NCBI GenBank assembly: GCA_905220665.1 | Contig: CAJNAR010000030.1 | Coordinates: 82,597-146,596, forward strand | DNA from: Albugo candida | Taxonomy: Eukaryota > Oomycota > Peronosporomycetes > Albuginales > Albuginaceae | Length of the DNA stretch: 64,000 nucleotides | Direction of reading: 5' to 3' | Shown here: positions 50,537-60,399 of the stretch, in pieces | Position numbering within the stretch: position 1 is the first letter of the stretch | Layout: each line of letters opens with the position of its first letter | Position numbers and translations under genes: made by a program | The notes under the pieces: generated by a model | Seen by the model: the letters and a program-made list of their open reading frames with translations, nothing else | Database searches by the model: none | What the model was told of the DNA's origin: nothing

Positions 50537-53500
50537 GGGCTCCTCGATTATTCCAACGTGGAACAATATCTCAGCACTCACGGTGAATGTTAATGGAATT
50601 CATAAAAATGGTCATCTTTTTATCGACCACATCCTATCACAACACTCCATTTGTTGTGTTCAAGAAACCAAGTTTCACGATCACAACCAACTGGACTCAT
50701 TTCAGTTTTTATTATCCTCAAAAATGCAGCACAAAATGTTTGTCAATGATCACAACAGTGCATTTCTACATCCGACTCAAAACCGCAGTGGCGGCGTCAT
50801 GACAATTCTTCGTTCGGACTTTCCCGGTTACTCAACAGCTGAAGAACTCACTGAACGAAGCATTCGAAATCGTTATTTGGTTTTGCGTCTTCTCATTCAC
50901 GATGCACCGGTGTATATTCACAATGTATATGCACCGGTCACGGCCGAGGAACGAGTGGGTTTTTATGATTTATTGCTTTCCAACACTTTCGAATCGACCG
51001 CAACACATATCGTATTTGGTGATTTCAACACGCCACTCGATTCAGCTATCGATGCTTCGAGTGGAACAATTCGACACGAACCAAGTCGATTAGCGTGTTT
51101 GGAATGGCTTTCACAGTTGGGTGTGGTAGACGCTTGGCGAATCCAACATCCGACTGAAAAAGTATTTACAGGACCATTACCGCGCAAGAATCGATTAGAT
51201 TATATCTGCATGTCGGAAGAGCTATTCAATATGGTATACAAAACCTCTGAGTATTTTCGTCCACGACATGCGGGAGATCATCTGGCACAAAAAGTAACTT
51301 TTGCAAATCCAACTCAATCACCCGGTCGAGGATATTGGAAATGTTCATTACGATTATTTGAATATCCTAAAGTTGTCGAAGCAATCAAATTGGAAGCGAA
51401 TTTGGTGCTCGAACAGTTACGGACAACTTCGAATCCCGGTAAAATGTGGGAAAGTTGGAAGACGAAAATCAAGAAACAGCTTCAAACCATTGAAAAAAAG
51501 GTTTCAAAAGATAGCCGACGTGATGTTGAGTCTAGCCAGCGTGTTTTGGAAGTCGCAGCAGCTCGATATCGCATTCAGGACACCAATGAGTCACGGTATT
51601 TTTACGAATCGAGTCTCCAACAATTTCGAATTTCAGTCGAAAACAACGCGAAATACAACCAAGATGAAAGTTTCGACCATCACGTGAAGCATATGGAGAA
51701 CTCTTCAAAGCATTTTTTTCGCCCTCCGGATAGTTCTTGTCGTCGCGTGCCGATCGAAAATGTTACCAAAAAATGTGGTACAGTGACATCGAACCCGAGG
51801 GAGATTATTGACGAATTCAGAGATCATTGGGGTGGTGTCATGGGCTCTCTTTATAGCTCAGAGACCGACTCAAATGATCCAAGTGAAAGAAAGCAAAAAA
51901 AGTTACTCGATTCGATTCAAGTTTCACTTGCCTCAGCAGAGCAAGACCGTCTCTCCACTCGGTTAAGTACGACCGAGATGGCGGAAGCGATCAAGCACAT
52001 GCGGAGTAGTTCTTCTCCAGGTATGGATGGACTACCAGCTGCATTTTATCAGCTTGATCCGGAAACGTTTGGCGAGTGTCTGAAGATCGTGTTCGAATAT
52101 CAGCTGGAAAGAGGAATTCTACTTCGATCACAACGTCACTCGGCAATAACATTATTGTACAAAAAAGGATCACGAGGTGATCCTGGCAACTATCGACCGA
52201 TCGCACTGCTTTGTGTCGATGTAAAAGTACTTTCAAAAGTGTTGGCGTATCGATTGCAACGTTTTTTGCCAAAATTGATCCATCAAGATCAAAAAGCATT
52301 TGTGCGAGGAAGGTCAATGCATCATCATATTCGACATCTCACCGACATCCAAGACTTGGTCACTCATCGTGGGGAGGAAGCTTATGCGACTTTTCTCGAC
52401 TTTGAGAAAGCTTATGATCGAGTCAATTGGACGTACATGTTTCGCGTTTTGGAAAAGATGGGCGTTGGAAAAAGTTTTATCGACTGGGTTCGTCTTTTGT
52501 ACAATAACACAAAGGCGCAGTTGATGATTAATGGAAATATCACACCGTCCATTACACCACAACGTGGAGTGAAACAAGGTGATCCTCTCTCAGCATTACT
52601 TTTTCTGATGACGATCGAACCTTTGGGAAATTTACTTCGACAGCATGAAGAACATGGCATTTGGATTAATGGCACGACTGTCGCAACTGGATTATTTTTT
52701 GCGGACGATTCGACATTGCTTTCAGAGACACCAAATGGTGTTTTGACGCAACTCGAACTCGTCCAAGTCTATTGCGATGGATCGGGTGCGAAACTCAACT
52801 TGAGTAAATCATCTTTGCTCTCGTTGAATCGGACCATGCCGTGTCCACGTATTCCCAATTTGACCATAATGGGTCCGGAGGATTCGGTCAAGTATTTGGA
52901 TATTCCGTTCGGCCAGAAACCAACTCACTCGATGGTTATTTCAACTCTCGACAAGCGTTTTTACGATGGGTTTGGTGTATGGTTTCGACGAGCACGAACT
53001 GTTCGTGGTCGACTACTGGTTGCGCAGACGATGATTTTATCACGTTTGTGGCATTACACGATGCATGTAGACATACCAGCAGCGACAATTCGACAGTGGC
53101 AATCGATGTTAAATCGATTTGTGCTTGGTCGGAAACACAAAAAAGATTCAAAACATGTTCACCTACTCAGCAAAGAGTTTTTATATCTTCGCCGACAAGA
53201 TGGTGGACTACAAGTTCCTTTTTTGGTGGGACGACTAAAGCTACAACGTATTCAATTCCTTCAGCAGTTCGCATCCGATGCGTCAACAATTATTCCTGCG
53301 AATTGGACAACAGCTTCGACGGAATTATTACAACTTATTCAACCTCCCTTTGGACCACACAAGCCGATGGATATATTCACCATCGCAGCAAATCGACATG
53401 GGAAAATGGTTCAATGGGAGAGCATATCGTCATGGTGGAAACAAGCATTTAGAATGTGGCATCAGATGGATTGGAGCATTTCAATATCAGATTTAAATGG

Positions 53501-54707
53501 TTTACAACGCCGTCAGTACTACATGGAACAGCCGATGTGGTTTCACTGCGACCAAAAATTACATTACGAAGCTGCTACTCGTCGTCCGAGTACACAGAAC
53601 GTTTGGTACAATCTTGGCATGGTGGATGAACCACATCGAACATTTCGAAAAACATTTGCTACACTTTTCGACGTTCGAAGTTTGCAAGACTTTTTTCGTG
53701 AAAGCGACACATGGCCAACGAAAGAAGATTTCGTCGCCAACTATTACAACGACGAAGAGCTGAACACGTCGGATATGTCTGAAGAAAGGTTGCTAAGTCG
53801 ACTTTACATTGAAGTCACTCAGATTCTCCAGCGTATCCACTTGACGATTGGTCTCATCACTTGGATTATACCAACCACAAGTGGCAGATCATTTTATGTG
53901 GGAGTAAAAAGCAAGGAAAGGAAACATTATTTTCCATCCATTCCACGCTCACAACTCTCACGAATCGTCTGGAAACCTCCCGAACCAACCAAGAGTCATC
54001 CGATGTCGACACATTGGTCAACACGGGAGAGATCGGACGCACTGGATTCAGAACGAATCCAAACTTTTATGGCTACATCACGGCATCTTCGAAAACGTGT
54101 ATTACCAATTTTCGAGGATTTACAGTTTCGTCTCGCCTTTCGGATGTTGCCAGTTCGATCTCGTTTCTGGTTCTTAAAGGATATTCAGCCCGACATTATA
54201 TTGTGCACGCAGATTTCGTGTGGGGCAGTGGAATCCGATCAACATCTCTTTCTAGAGTGCGACCACACGGCACAGTTATGGAGGGAGTTACTTCCTAGTT
54301 GGGATCAGTTTTTCTCCTCTCGACCACGTTGGACGCATATTGCATGTGCAATCGTACCAACACTACGGTCGGATTGGAAAGAATATTTAGCAATTATATC
54401 GGATTTGTGGCTTGCATTGCAAGCGGTGACACTGCACTTCGTCTGGACAGATCGGAATCGTCGTTTGTTCGATCATCGATCAGCAACTCCGACAGTTCCA
54501 GCACTTTCCGTGCTCTCCACCACGTTTAGTGCGCACGTTCGGTACTTTCGAAGACAGTGTTACGACCAAGAGGAACGCATTCGGCTTGCAAAGGTACTGG
54601 ATCAACTCGCAACGCAAGGATCATTTGGTGGATTTTTCAGAAGCCGAAGATCATTACTGCGGGTACGGCACAGGCGAGTGGGACGGCAAGTGCAACTCAG
54701 ATCCTAG
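50508..54707 (+). CDS. LINE ORF2: APE endonuclease and reverse transcriptase
   Basis: The frame is open for 1,399 codons. Endonuclease: TVNVNGI, CVQETKF, VFGDFNTPLD, LDYICMS, AGDHLAQK. Reverse transcriptase: GSRGDPGNYRPIALLCVDVK, YATFLDFEKAYDRVNW, TPQRGVKQGDPLSALLFLM and the catalytic FADDST box (Phe replacing the usual Tyr/Ala). A C-terminal zinc-binding RVT motif (CGAVESDQHLFLECDHTAQL) completes the protein. No RNase H was seen. The frame begins inside ORF1 in the +1 frame, and the first ATG comes only after essential endonuclease residues, so translation needs frameshifting, re-initiation or a non-AUG start. All catalytic residues look intact, so the element may be active or only recently silenced. 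Confidence 0.93.
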   Translation: MPVHFSVNAKGSSIIPTWNNISALTVNVNGIHKNGHLFIDHILSQHSICCVQETKFHDHNQLDSFQFLLSSKMQHKMFVNDHNSAFLHPTQNRSGGVMTILRSDFPGYSTAEELTERSIRNRYLVLRLLIHDAPVYIHNVYAPVTAEERVGFYDLLLSNTFESTATHIVFGDFNTPLDSAIDASSGTIRHEPSRLACLEWLSQLGVVDAWRIQHPTEKVFTGPLPRKNRLDYICMSEELFNMVYKTSEYFRPRHAGDHLAQKVTFANPTQSPGRGYWKCSLRLFEYPKVVEAIKLEANLVLEQLRTTSNPGKMWESWKTKIKKQLQTIEKKVSKDSRRDVESSQRVLEVAAARYRIQDTNESRYFYESSLQQFRISVENNAKYNQDESFDHHVKHMENSSKHFFRPPDSSCRRVPIENVTKKCGTVTSNPREIIDEFRDHWGGVMGSLYSSETDSNDPSERKQKKLLDSIQVSLASAEQDRLSTRLSTTEMAEAIKHMRSSSSPGMDGLPAAFYQLDPETFGECLKIVFEYQLERGILLRSQRHSAITLLYKKGSRGDPGNYRPIALLCVDVKVLSKVLAYRLQRFLPKLIHQDQKAFVRGRSMHHHIRHLTDIQDLVTHRGEEAYATFLDFEKAYDRVNWTYMFRVLEKMGVGKSFIDWVRLLYNNTKAQLMINGNITPSITPQRGVKQGDPLSALLFLMTIEPLGNLLRQHEEHGIWINGTTVATGLFFADDSTLLSETPNGVLTQLELVQVYCDGSGAKLNLSKSSLLSLNRTMPCPRIPNLTIMGPEDSVKYLDIPFGQKPTHSMVISTLDKRFYDGFGVWFRRARTVRGRLLVAQTMILSRLWHYTMHVDIPAATIRQWQSMLNRFVLGRKHKKDSKHVHLLSKEFLYLRRQDGGLQVPFLVGRLKLQRIQFLQQFASDASTIIPANWTTASTELLQLIQPPFGPHKPMDIFTIAANRHGKMVQWESISSWWKQAFRMWHQMDWSISISDLNGLQRRQYYMEQPMWFHCDQKLHYEAATRRPSTQNVWYNLGMVDEPHRTFRKTFATLFDVRSLQDFFRESDTWPTKEDFVANYYNDEELNTSDMSEERLLSRLYIEVTQILQRIHLTIGLITWIIPTTSGRSFYVGVKSKERKHYFPSIPRSQLSRIVWKPPEPTKSHPMSTHWSTRERSDALDSERIQTFMATSRHLRKRVLPIFEDLQFRLAFRMLPVRSRFWFLKDIQPDIILCTQISCGAVESDQHLFLECDHTAQLWRELLPSWDQFFSSRPRWTHIACAIVPTLRSDWKEYLAIISDLWLALQAVTLHFVWTDRNRRLFDHRSATPTVPALSVLSTTFSAHVRYFRRQCYDQEERIRLAKVLDQLATQGSFGGFFRSRRSLLRVRHRRVGRQVQLRS

Positions 54708-54843
54708 TCCTAGTTGGCTGGTTCTGCTCACCGTAGTGTGGCGCACACCACTTTGCAAACCACGGTACTTTTGGACCATTTTTACAACTTTACAACTTTA
54801 CAGCATTTACAAGCGGGACACAGTCTCGTATTAAGGGTGCTGA

Positions 54844-55291
54844 GGCTACTACGATACGAGATTATCAACGGGACGACATTTTATCATCTCTAACAGGTAT
54901 TTCACGAAACGTTTTTATATGTATATATGTTATTTAAGATAGCCTAGGCAACTAGAGAAGTCAGTTAGTGTAATTCTAGTAATATAGACACCTTCAACTG
55001 AGCCATGCACATAATCTGTATCTACTTCCTGCAGGGCGTCCCTCTCGATAGATTTGGAGTCGCTTTGATCCTAACTAGATGACGTCATATATTCTCAGTC
55101 GAGAGTCTTAAAAAAAGTGCAACGATTTCTTAAACTCATCTCATCATGTTTATATGAATATTTCTACTCTCAAGACCACTTTGATGCAGCATGTCTAGAG
55201 TTCTATAAATTGCGAAGTAATCATGGATCGATATAGCTTCAATAGTATCGCTTACTCTACTATCTGCTTTATAGGAAGCAATTCATTTCAC
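54844..55291. other. Spacer after the LINE
   Basis: 448 bp, AT-rich. AACAGGTATTTCAC near 54,893 resembles AACAGGTATTTTCAC near 42,736. A GATGCAGCA motif at about 55,182 recalls the conserved 3' flank of the secreted paralogues. No gene seen. Confidence 0.4.
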
Positions 55292-55534
55292 ATGCTGAAA
55301 GCAACCTGTCTCCTTGGATTTGCCATTGCGATTTTGCCTTTTACGCCCGTAACATGTCACGAGACATTGCATTCATTTAACGATGTTATGGACGAGAGTT
55401 TGCTTGATGAAATTTACTACTTAATAAAGAAGAAATATACGCAAGACTGTGGGAGACCCTGTTCGACGGGACAAACGATTTGGCTCCGAATATGCTTGTG
55501 TGCTATCATATTAGATACATGCATTCGAGTTTAA
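55292..55534 (+). CDS. Small cysteine-containing secreted protein
   Basis: 80 residues from the ATG at 55,292, which gives a clean signal peptide (MLKATCLLGFAIAILPFTP..C); an upstream in-frame ATG at 55,223 adds 23 residues that would bury it. The mature part is HETLHSFNDVMDESLLDEIY followed by KKKY and a C-terminal Cys cluster (DCGRPCSTGQTIWLRICLCA), six cysteines including the one at the predicted cleavage site. No family recognised. Size, cysteine content and position beside a LINE fit a candidate apoplastic effector, by inference. Confidence 0.5.
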   Translation: MLKATCLLGFAIAILPFTPVTCHETLHSFNDVMDESLLDEIYYLIKKKYTQDCGRPCSTGQTIWLRICLCAIILDTCIRV

Positions 55535-55770
55535 ACCAGTATATTCCAAACACGTCTTTAATGAGATAGCATTAAATCGAGAGCTGTGACGGTGGACGAG
55601 TATGAAAGCACGATAACGTTGACTACCCTTATATCAGAAAAAGACTGAATATACTTTATTGTACCGAAACTTGCATGGTTATCATTTGGAAAAGGACGAC
55701 AAGAAGAAACGAAGCGAAGATTCATTCATGTTAATGATGCTATTAGATCATTAGGAAGTAAGCAAAATAA

Positions 55771-56181
55771 TACATGCGGAAATAGTACCTGCATCGTTAG
55801 CAAATGCTCATGTGAGCAAATGGCAAAATGGAGCGAAGGATTTAGCTATCGCTGAGCTGAAAAAGGCAGCAAAGAAGTACTACAAAAAACTCAAGCATAA
55901 TGTCACGGTGATGGAAAAGGTCCTAGTTTGTGCGGTCGAAGTGACTGTTGACTTTCGGACTGGTTCGCTCCCACTTAGAGCACTCCTTTGATCGATTTTC
56001 TCAAAGAAAAGTGGATGCCCTCATTACCAGTGAAACAAATGAGTATTTCAATGTCGTCATCGGACCAGAGATGAACCAATCTGAGATCATCGCATTTCCA
56101 CCACATATGCAATCCTCAAAGATCATCCTTTCCACTATGTACACACCAGAGTTTGAATCTATCGTTGTAAAGATCGCGTAA
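55771..56181 (+). pseudogene. Broken gene with a frameshift, unknown product
   Basis: A coding-like frame from about 55,771 (PASLANAHVSKWQNGAKDLA, AELKKAAKKYYKKLKHNV, VEVTVDFRTGSL) loses its frame near 55,960 and continues in another one to 56,181 (EHSFDRFSQRKVDALITSE, ILSTMYTPEFESIVV). A stop near 55,751 closes the front. No family recognised. The pieces look like one former protein with at least one indel. Confidence 0.45.
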
Positions 56182-56656
56182 GACTAGGGAAAGACAAATA
56201 CCAGTTCCTTTATAGGGATCAATTTTTTTCTCGTCTACAATCAATCCTGGGGACTTGTATGGAATCATCCCCTCAGACCACAGTAGACCGAAGGAATTCC
56301 ATGCTCGGTTCGTGAAGCCGGCACGTACATAAGCACGGCAACCCATTCATTGTCTTCTCGGATACAGGTTTAATCATGGCATCTTTGAAGTGATGACAAA
56401 AGGCATCCTTGTGGTGGTTCAAAACTTGACGGAAAGTCATGGTACCGTACACAAGCTTGTCAATTGGTAACAAAGAGTAGTGAGCCTGCACGGGCATCAA
56501 TATTCTGTGAGCGTTTACAAACAGTATGCTGATGAAAAAGAAAATTGGATACGACAGCTGAGAAAGTACTCGACCTCGAGGATCTAGTGGCCGGATCTCG
56601 TTCAACGGGATTCTAGATGACATTAGACCGCGAGTTAGGGTGTTGAGCAGGATCAC
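56116..56656 (-). pseudogene. Degenerate minus-strand ORF pair
   Basis: Two overlapping minus frames read like consecutive parts of one protein (MPVQAHYSLLPIDKLVYGTM, FCHHFKDAMIKPVSEKTMNG, then WNSFGLLWSEGMIPYKSPGL) with a frame change near 56,330. A hydrophobic stretch precedes them. No family recognised. The 3' part overlaps the plus-strand relic, so at most one is genuine there. Confidence 0.25.
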
Positions 56657-57039
56657 CCGATCCGGTTCTATCTTAATTTTCCATATAGCTTCGATCTTCC
56701 AATATCGCTGTCTGTAATGAACAAATATTCCTTATAGCCGTGGCTGATATATTTCTATGCTGTGCAAAGAAAGCGTCTAAACTCAACATAAATAACAGCG
56801 GTCGTTGCCGGTAGTGAAAATTTTGTACCAGGCTCATTGGATTCTTACGTGGAGTTCAATGTGAACCGTTAGCGACACTTAGGATTGGGTGATCACTTGA
56901 ATAGTCCAAATTCGCTTGGAGGCTGTAAGTAATCCAATTACCATACTTGTTCTTACATATCTGCAAAAATGATCAGGTGTCCACAGTGCTTCACCTTATG
57001 TATGATTATTCATTCCAAATCATTTAATAGGTTTATTTA

Positions 57040-57124
57040 GGGAGTCGTTATTCAGCACTCACCTTTTCTGTAATCAGCACTCAGCCTCCATAGATTAATG
57101 GCACTTGTGGTCTCTGATTGGTTT
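57040..57124 (+). repeat. Left outer terminal inverted repeat
   Basis: GGGAGTCGTTATTCAGCACT... through GATTGGTTT; the inverted partner is at 57,927-58,010. Confidence 0.85.
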
Positions 57125-57159
57125 CAACAAATATAAGAGAATAAATTAAATTAAATCAC

Positions 57160-57226
57160 GGGAATCCATAATCAGCCCGCACCATTCATAAATGTATGAA
57201 ACTCGTGGGCTTTGATTGGTCTGATT
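57160..57226 (+). repeat. Left inner inverted repeat
   Basis: GGGAATCCATAATCAGCCCG ... TTGATTGGTCTGATT. It resembles both its partner at 57,834-57,900 and the outer repeats. Confidence 0.65.
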
Positions 57227-57289
57227 AAATGAAACGAAATAAAAAAAAATAAAAAAAAAACTTCTGTTTGTGCAAATTTGTACTACTTT

Positions 57290-57779
57290 ATTTAAGTCTG
57301 TATCTAAATCTACTGCTGCAAGTGTTGCTGGTGCTGTTGTTGTGCTGTTGTTGTGCTGTTCCTTCTTGACGGCAGGTTCTGGTAGTGTGACCTGTCTTTT
57401 GGTTTCGACATCTTATGCGATGCACAGGAGCATCCAAAGTAGCGCTAACATGCTCAATCATCAAAGGAAGTTGCGCGTTGAGCTCGATGGCCCACCACGC
57501 GTGCGCACTTGCACAGGATCGCGAGTCTCTGTCTCTGTGACTGCCAAGATATAGCCAAGCAGCGCACGCTCAAAATGATTGGAAGCATTCCCAACTCATC
57601 ATTTTTCCTCTTAAATGCTATCTTAATTCAATTGGCATGGTCTTACCCTCAATATGAACTGGCATTGGCTGTGTCAACCCCCAATGCTGATCAAAATCAT
57701 TAGCAGACAGCGCTATTACTTGATGACGAAAAGCATGGGCACAAGTATAGCCCATTGTAGATGCCGTCAAGCCTACAGG
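57290..57779 (-). pseudogene. MULE transposase C-terminal remnant
   Basis: On the minus strand 57,618-57,779 encodes VGLTASTMGYTCAHAF...SANDFDQHW, the SWIM zinc-finger end (CxH) and 'HW' motif common in Mutator-like transposases. Further along, in shifted frames, come a piece resembling the usual basic RGxP linker (DPVQVRTRGGPSSSTRNF) and a zinc-knuckle-like CRNQKTGHTTRTC, then a CAG/CAA-rich stretch (57,290-57,360). The catalytic DDE core is missing, so the element cannot move itself. Confidence 0.6.
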
Positions 57780-57833
57780 TAAATTAAGAACAACAGTGTG
57801 ATTTATATATTCTTAATTTATTCCGTTGCATCT

Positions 57834-57900
57834 ATTCAGACCAATTAGAGGCTACAATTGCCACTAATTTATGGAGGGTGGGGGCTGAATAACGATTCCG
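57834..57900 (-). repeat. Right inner inverted repeat
   Basis: Reverse complement begins GGAATCGTTATTCAGCCCCC and ends TTGGTCTGAAT, diverged relative to the left inner copy. Confidence 0.65.
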
Positions 57901-57926
57901 TAATTTTTAATCTGCGATAATTATTT

Positions 57927-58010
57927 AAACCAGTCAGAGACCACGAAGGTATTCATTTATGGAGGCTGAGTGCTGATTACAGAAAAGGTGAATGCTGAAT
58001 AACGATTCCC
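57927..58010 (-). repeat. Right outer terminal inverted repeat
   Basis: Reverse complement begins GGGAATCGTTATTCAGCATT and matches the left repeat over its whole length with a few substitutions and one indel. Confidence 0.85.
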
Positions 58011-58230
58011 TGTATTTATTATTATGTTGAACAGAATCTTTTTGTCAGGCATTGCTTTGAGATGCGTCGTGTGGTCAGATGCATGTTTTTAGAAGCAAAG
58101 AAAACAATAAATCGGGAGGTTCCATTTCTGATAAGCTGGTATGTGCTAATTAGAAGCGAATTATACGATATCAGCGTATTTTTTGAGTTTACGTTCGCCT
58201 CATTGACACCATTCATTTCTAAATTTCCAC

Positions 58231-59538
58231 ATGGAATCGGCGAACTGGTTCCTTCGACTTTATGGCACGCTTCTGTATGTTTTGCTCCTAGCAAGCATCA
58301 ATGGGGCTTCCCCACTCGTAGGAAAAGTGGACAACGAATTGGTGGATGCGATCCGCCAAGTGAGGAACTATAAAGAGAAAGATAAGTGTATGGCCCTATT
58401 CGACTTTAGTGGTTCTTTGGCGTATGGCTCGCTTGACAGCGCAATTTTATACTATCAGATTGACCAAATGAAATTCGGTTTTACGCCGACGGAGTTTCGT
58501 GAAGCATTTTACTTCTCGCCCGAGCATACAAAGATGTGCATTTCAACGAATCATTTTGCTTTTGATCAGAACGGTGTTGCAATCCCAACGAAGAATCTCT
58601 TTCGCGCGCTGCAAATGGATTATGCCTTTTTGTATGAGCAGATGTACGGTGATAAGAAAAAATCGTTAAGAGAGGTGAAAAATGATGCCAAGTACGAACG
58701 ATTCAAGCTCTTGATGTTGTATTACCATCAGCAATTCGGTAGAAAGGTACAAAATGAAAAAGCATGCGCATCGCTAAAAAAATACCAAACAAGCAGATGG
58801 TGGATGCATTTGAGTATGCATTCTGTCAAAGAGATTCTATTCAAAGTGGCTAGATATGAAGCTGATGAAATTAAACAAGTGGTTGGTACGGTCACCATTG
58901 AAGGTCAATCTGCACGAGTTCAATATACGTTTGATTTCAAAATATACACAGAAGCGCTCGATCTGATTAAAGTTCTCAATGCAGAAAACATTCATACAGT
59001 CATTATGACCGAAGCTGAGAAGACTATGATGTCATATTACAATGATCAGGTCATCCATGCCAAATCTGTGTATGGCACGCAATACACGGAGTATGACCCT
59101 CGATTCCCTTCCCAAACATCGTCAATTCCAAGTGCAGCGTATCACTTGACATCATCGCAAACAGTGACGCCTGAAATGAGTTCACCTACTTTCTTAGGAT
59201 ATGTCAAACCGGGCACTATAAATCCAGTAGCATACGGAAAAGATGAGATAATCAAGCAGATCATGGAGATGCGTGGATCCGAACCATGCATTGTCTTCGC
59301 TGACTCAGCATCAGATTATAGCTTGGTCCGTTATATGACGAGAGGCGTCATTGTTGTTCAAACCTCTCGAAACTCGGGAAATGGGGAGCTGTATGAGCAG
59401 GTCGTGATCAATCATACTGCAGTGAAAGATCACCATGTTAGGGTTTTCAAGCAGCGTGTCGATGGTAGCAGGAATTGGGTTAGTAGCGCGATTCATGCTT
59501 ATGGAGCTAGGGGCAGTACTTCTTTGGGCTGGCATTAG
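58231..59538 (+). CDS. Secreted HAD-superfamily-like protein
   Basis: 435 residues, single exon. Signal peptide (FLRLYGTLLYVLLLASINGA). HAD motif I appears as CMALFDFSGSLAYGS: the nucleophile Asp58 is kept, but the second Asp of DxDGT is Ser60. A motif IV-like FADSASDYSLVRYM carries Asp358 and Asp362. Between lie long helical stretches and a Ser/Thr/Pro loop. HAD hydrolases are usually phosphatases; loss of the second aspartate would weaken or change activity. Cytosolic HADs lack signal peptides, so a secreted form in a TE-rich region is unusual and might act on the host or on extracellular phosphate. A possible worn copy lies near 60.4 kb. Confidence 0.7.
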   Translation: MESANWFLRLYGTLLYVLLLASINGASPLVGKVDNELVDAIRQVRNYKEKDKCMALFDFSGSLAYGSLDSAILYYQIDQMKFGFTPTEFREAFYFSPEHTKMCISTNHFAFDQNGVAIPTKNLFRALQMDYAFLYEQMYGDKKKSLREVKNDAKYERFKLLMLYYHQQFGRKVQNEKACASLKKYQTSRWWMHLSMHSVKEILFKVARYEADEIKQVVGTVTIEGQSARVQYTFDFKIYTEALDLIKVLNAENIHTVIMTEAEKTMMSYYNDQVIHAKSVYGTQYTEYDPRFPSQTSSIPSAAYHLTSSQTVTPEMSSPTFLGYVKPGTINPVAYGKDEIIKQIMEMRGSEPCIVFADSASDYSLVRYMTRGVIVVQTSRNSGNGELYEQVVINHTAVKDHHVRVFKQRVDGSRNWVSSAIHAYGARGSTSLGWH

Positions 59539-60399
59539 CTCAGCTAAAATTGCTTTGCTCTGGGTCATTTTGCGAATCCTTTTCTTACCAGCCATTCGAA
59601 TGGTATGTTCTCTTGAAGCTAACAAAATTTTTTAATTGTGGGCGATACAACGCCGCTCCTGCTTATCCCCCTGGATATGCTTCTAATCCCACTGGAGTTA
59701 GTGATTCCCTTTTTTTTTGTTTTGTTGAGGCTACTTGTATTGTCTCTAATGCTTGCGGGCGATGACTGCGCTTGAATTAACTTGCTACTCTATCAGGTAC
59801 CAATGGCGTCTCTTGTTTTCGTCTCACAAATGAGGTGTCCAAATCATCGGACGGTGCGCTCTGCGCTTCTCGTGCACATTTGCTAAATAACGTGATGTAA
59901 TAAGAAACCATCTTACCAGCACTGCCAATGACATATACTTGTGCCTAGACTTGAACTTGGCCGAAATGCGACGATGGTAGCTATACGAGCACATTAGTCA
60001 TCATATTTTTAGTCATGCGTCATTGTATTATGCGAGACTGTATCTGCTTTCAAGGCGCATTTATGTCGCACAAATCCACTGCCTTTGTCACAAAGCGTGT
60101 TTTCAGACACGATCCATATTTGGGTCTATTGTATACACTCGTAGAAATCTCCGCATGATAATTTTTCTCACCTCCTTATCGCAGTCCATGGTTTTGACCA
60201 TTCAGCAGGATTGGCAAGACTTGTTGAGAGTTGCATGGAAAGTGCAGAGCTCAGCGGATTATTCTTCTCTGCGCACAATTATCACAAAATAAGAAGAGGA
60301 ACAAGCAAGATCTGAAGTTTTTGGTGCTGGATAAATACAACTCCACGATAGAATAATACTTTTGAAAGAGCTTTGCTCATTGAGACCACACACATAATT

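Larger units (their letters stand above)
47966..54843 (+). mobile_element. Full-length LINE (non-LTR retrotransposon)
   Basis: About 6.9 kb with two long intact ORFs (48,035-50,536 and 50,508-54,707). Outer limits are tentative, set by an 8-bp direct repeat GGCTACTA at 47,958-47,965 and 54,844-54,851 that may be the target-site duplication. The 3' tail has short TTTACAAC repeats rather than poly(A). The combination of APE endonuclease, reverse transcriptase and a C-terminal Cys/His motif places it with L1/Tx1-like LINEs. Confidence 0.85.
57040..58010. mobile_element. Decayed Mutator-like (MULE) DNA transposon with nested inverted repeats
   Basis: About 970 bp bounded by 84-85-nt terminal inverted repeats, 57,040-57,124 and 57,927-58,010; 48 of the first 50 positions match. 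Ends read GGGAGTCG...CGATTCCC. A second, more diverged inverted pair lies just inside (57,160-57,226 and 57,834-57,900) and is itself related to the outer pair. The centre holds transposase remnants on the minus strand. AT-rich flanks (GTTTATTTA left, GTATTTATT right) could be a worn target-site duplication. Confidence 0.8.

Noticed and set aside
52841..53452. Second long plus-strand frame inside the LINE
   Set aside because: Shadow of the reverse-transcriptase frame of ORF2 in another reading frame.
57270..57554. Plus-strand frame with a hydrophobic Val/Leu/Cys stretch
   Set aside because: Starts with GTG inside the MULE remnant, and the hydrophobic run is the complement of the element's CAG/CAA-rich tract; the minus strand carries the transposase-like motifs.
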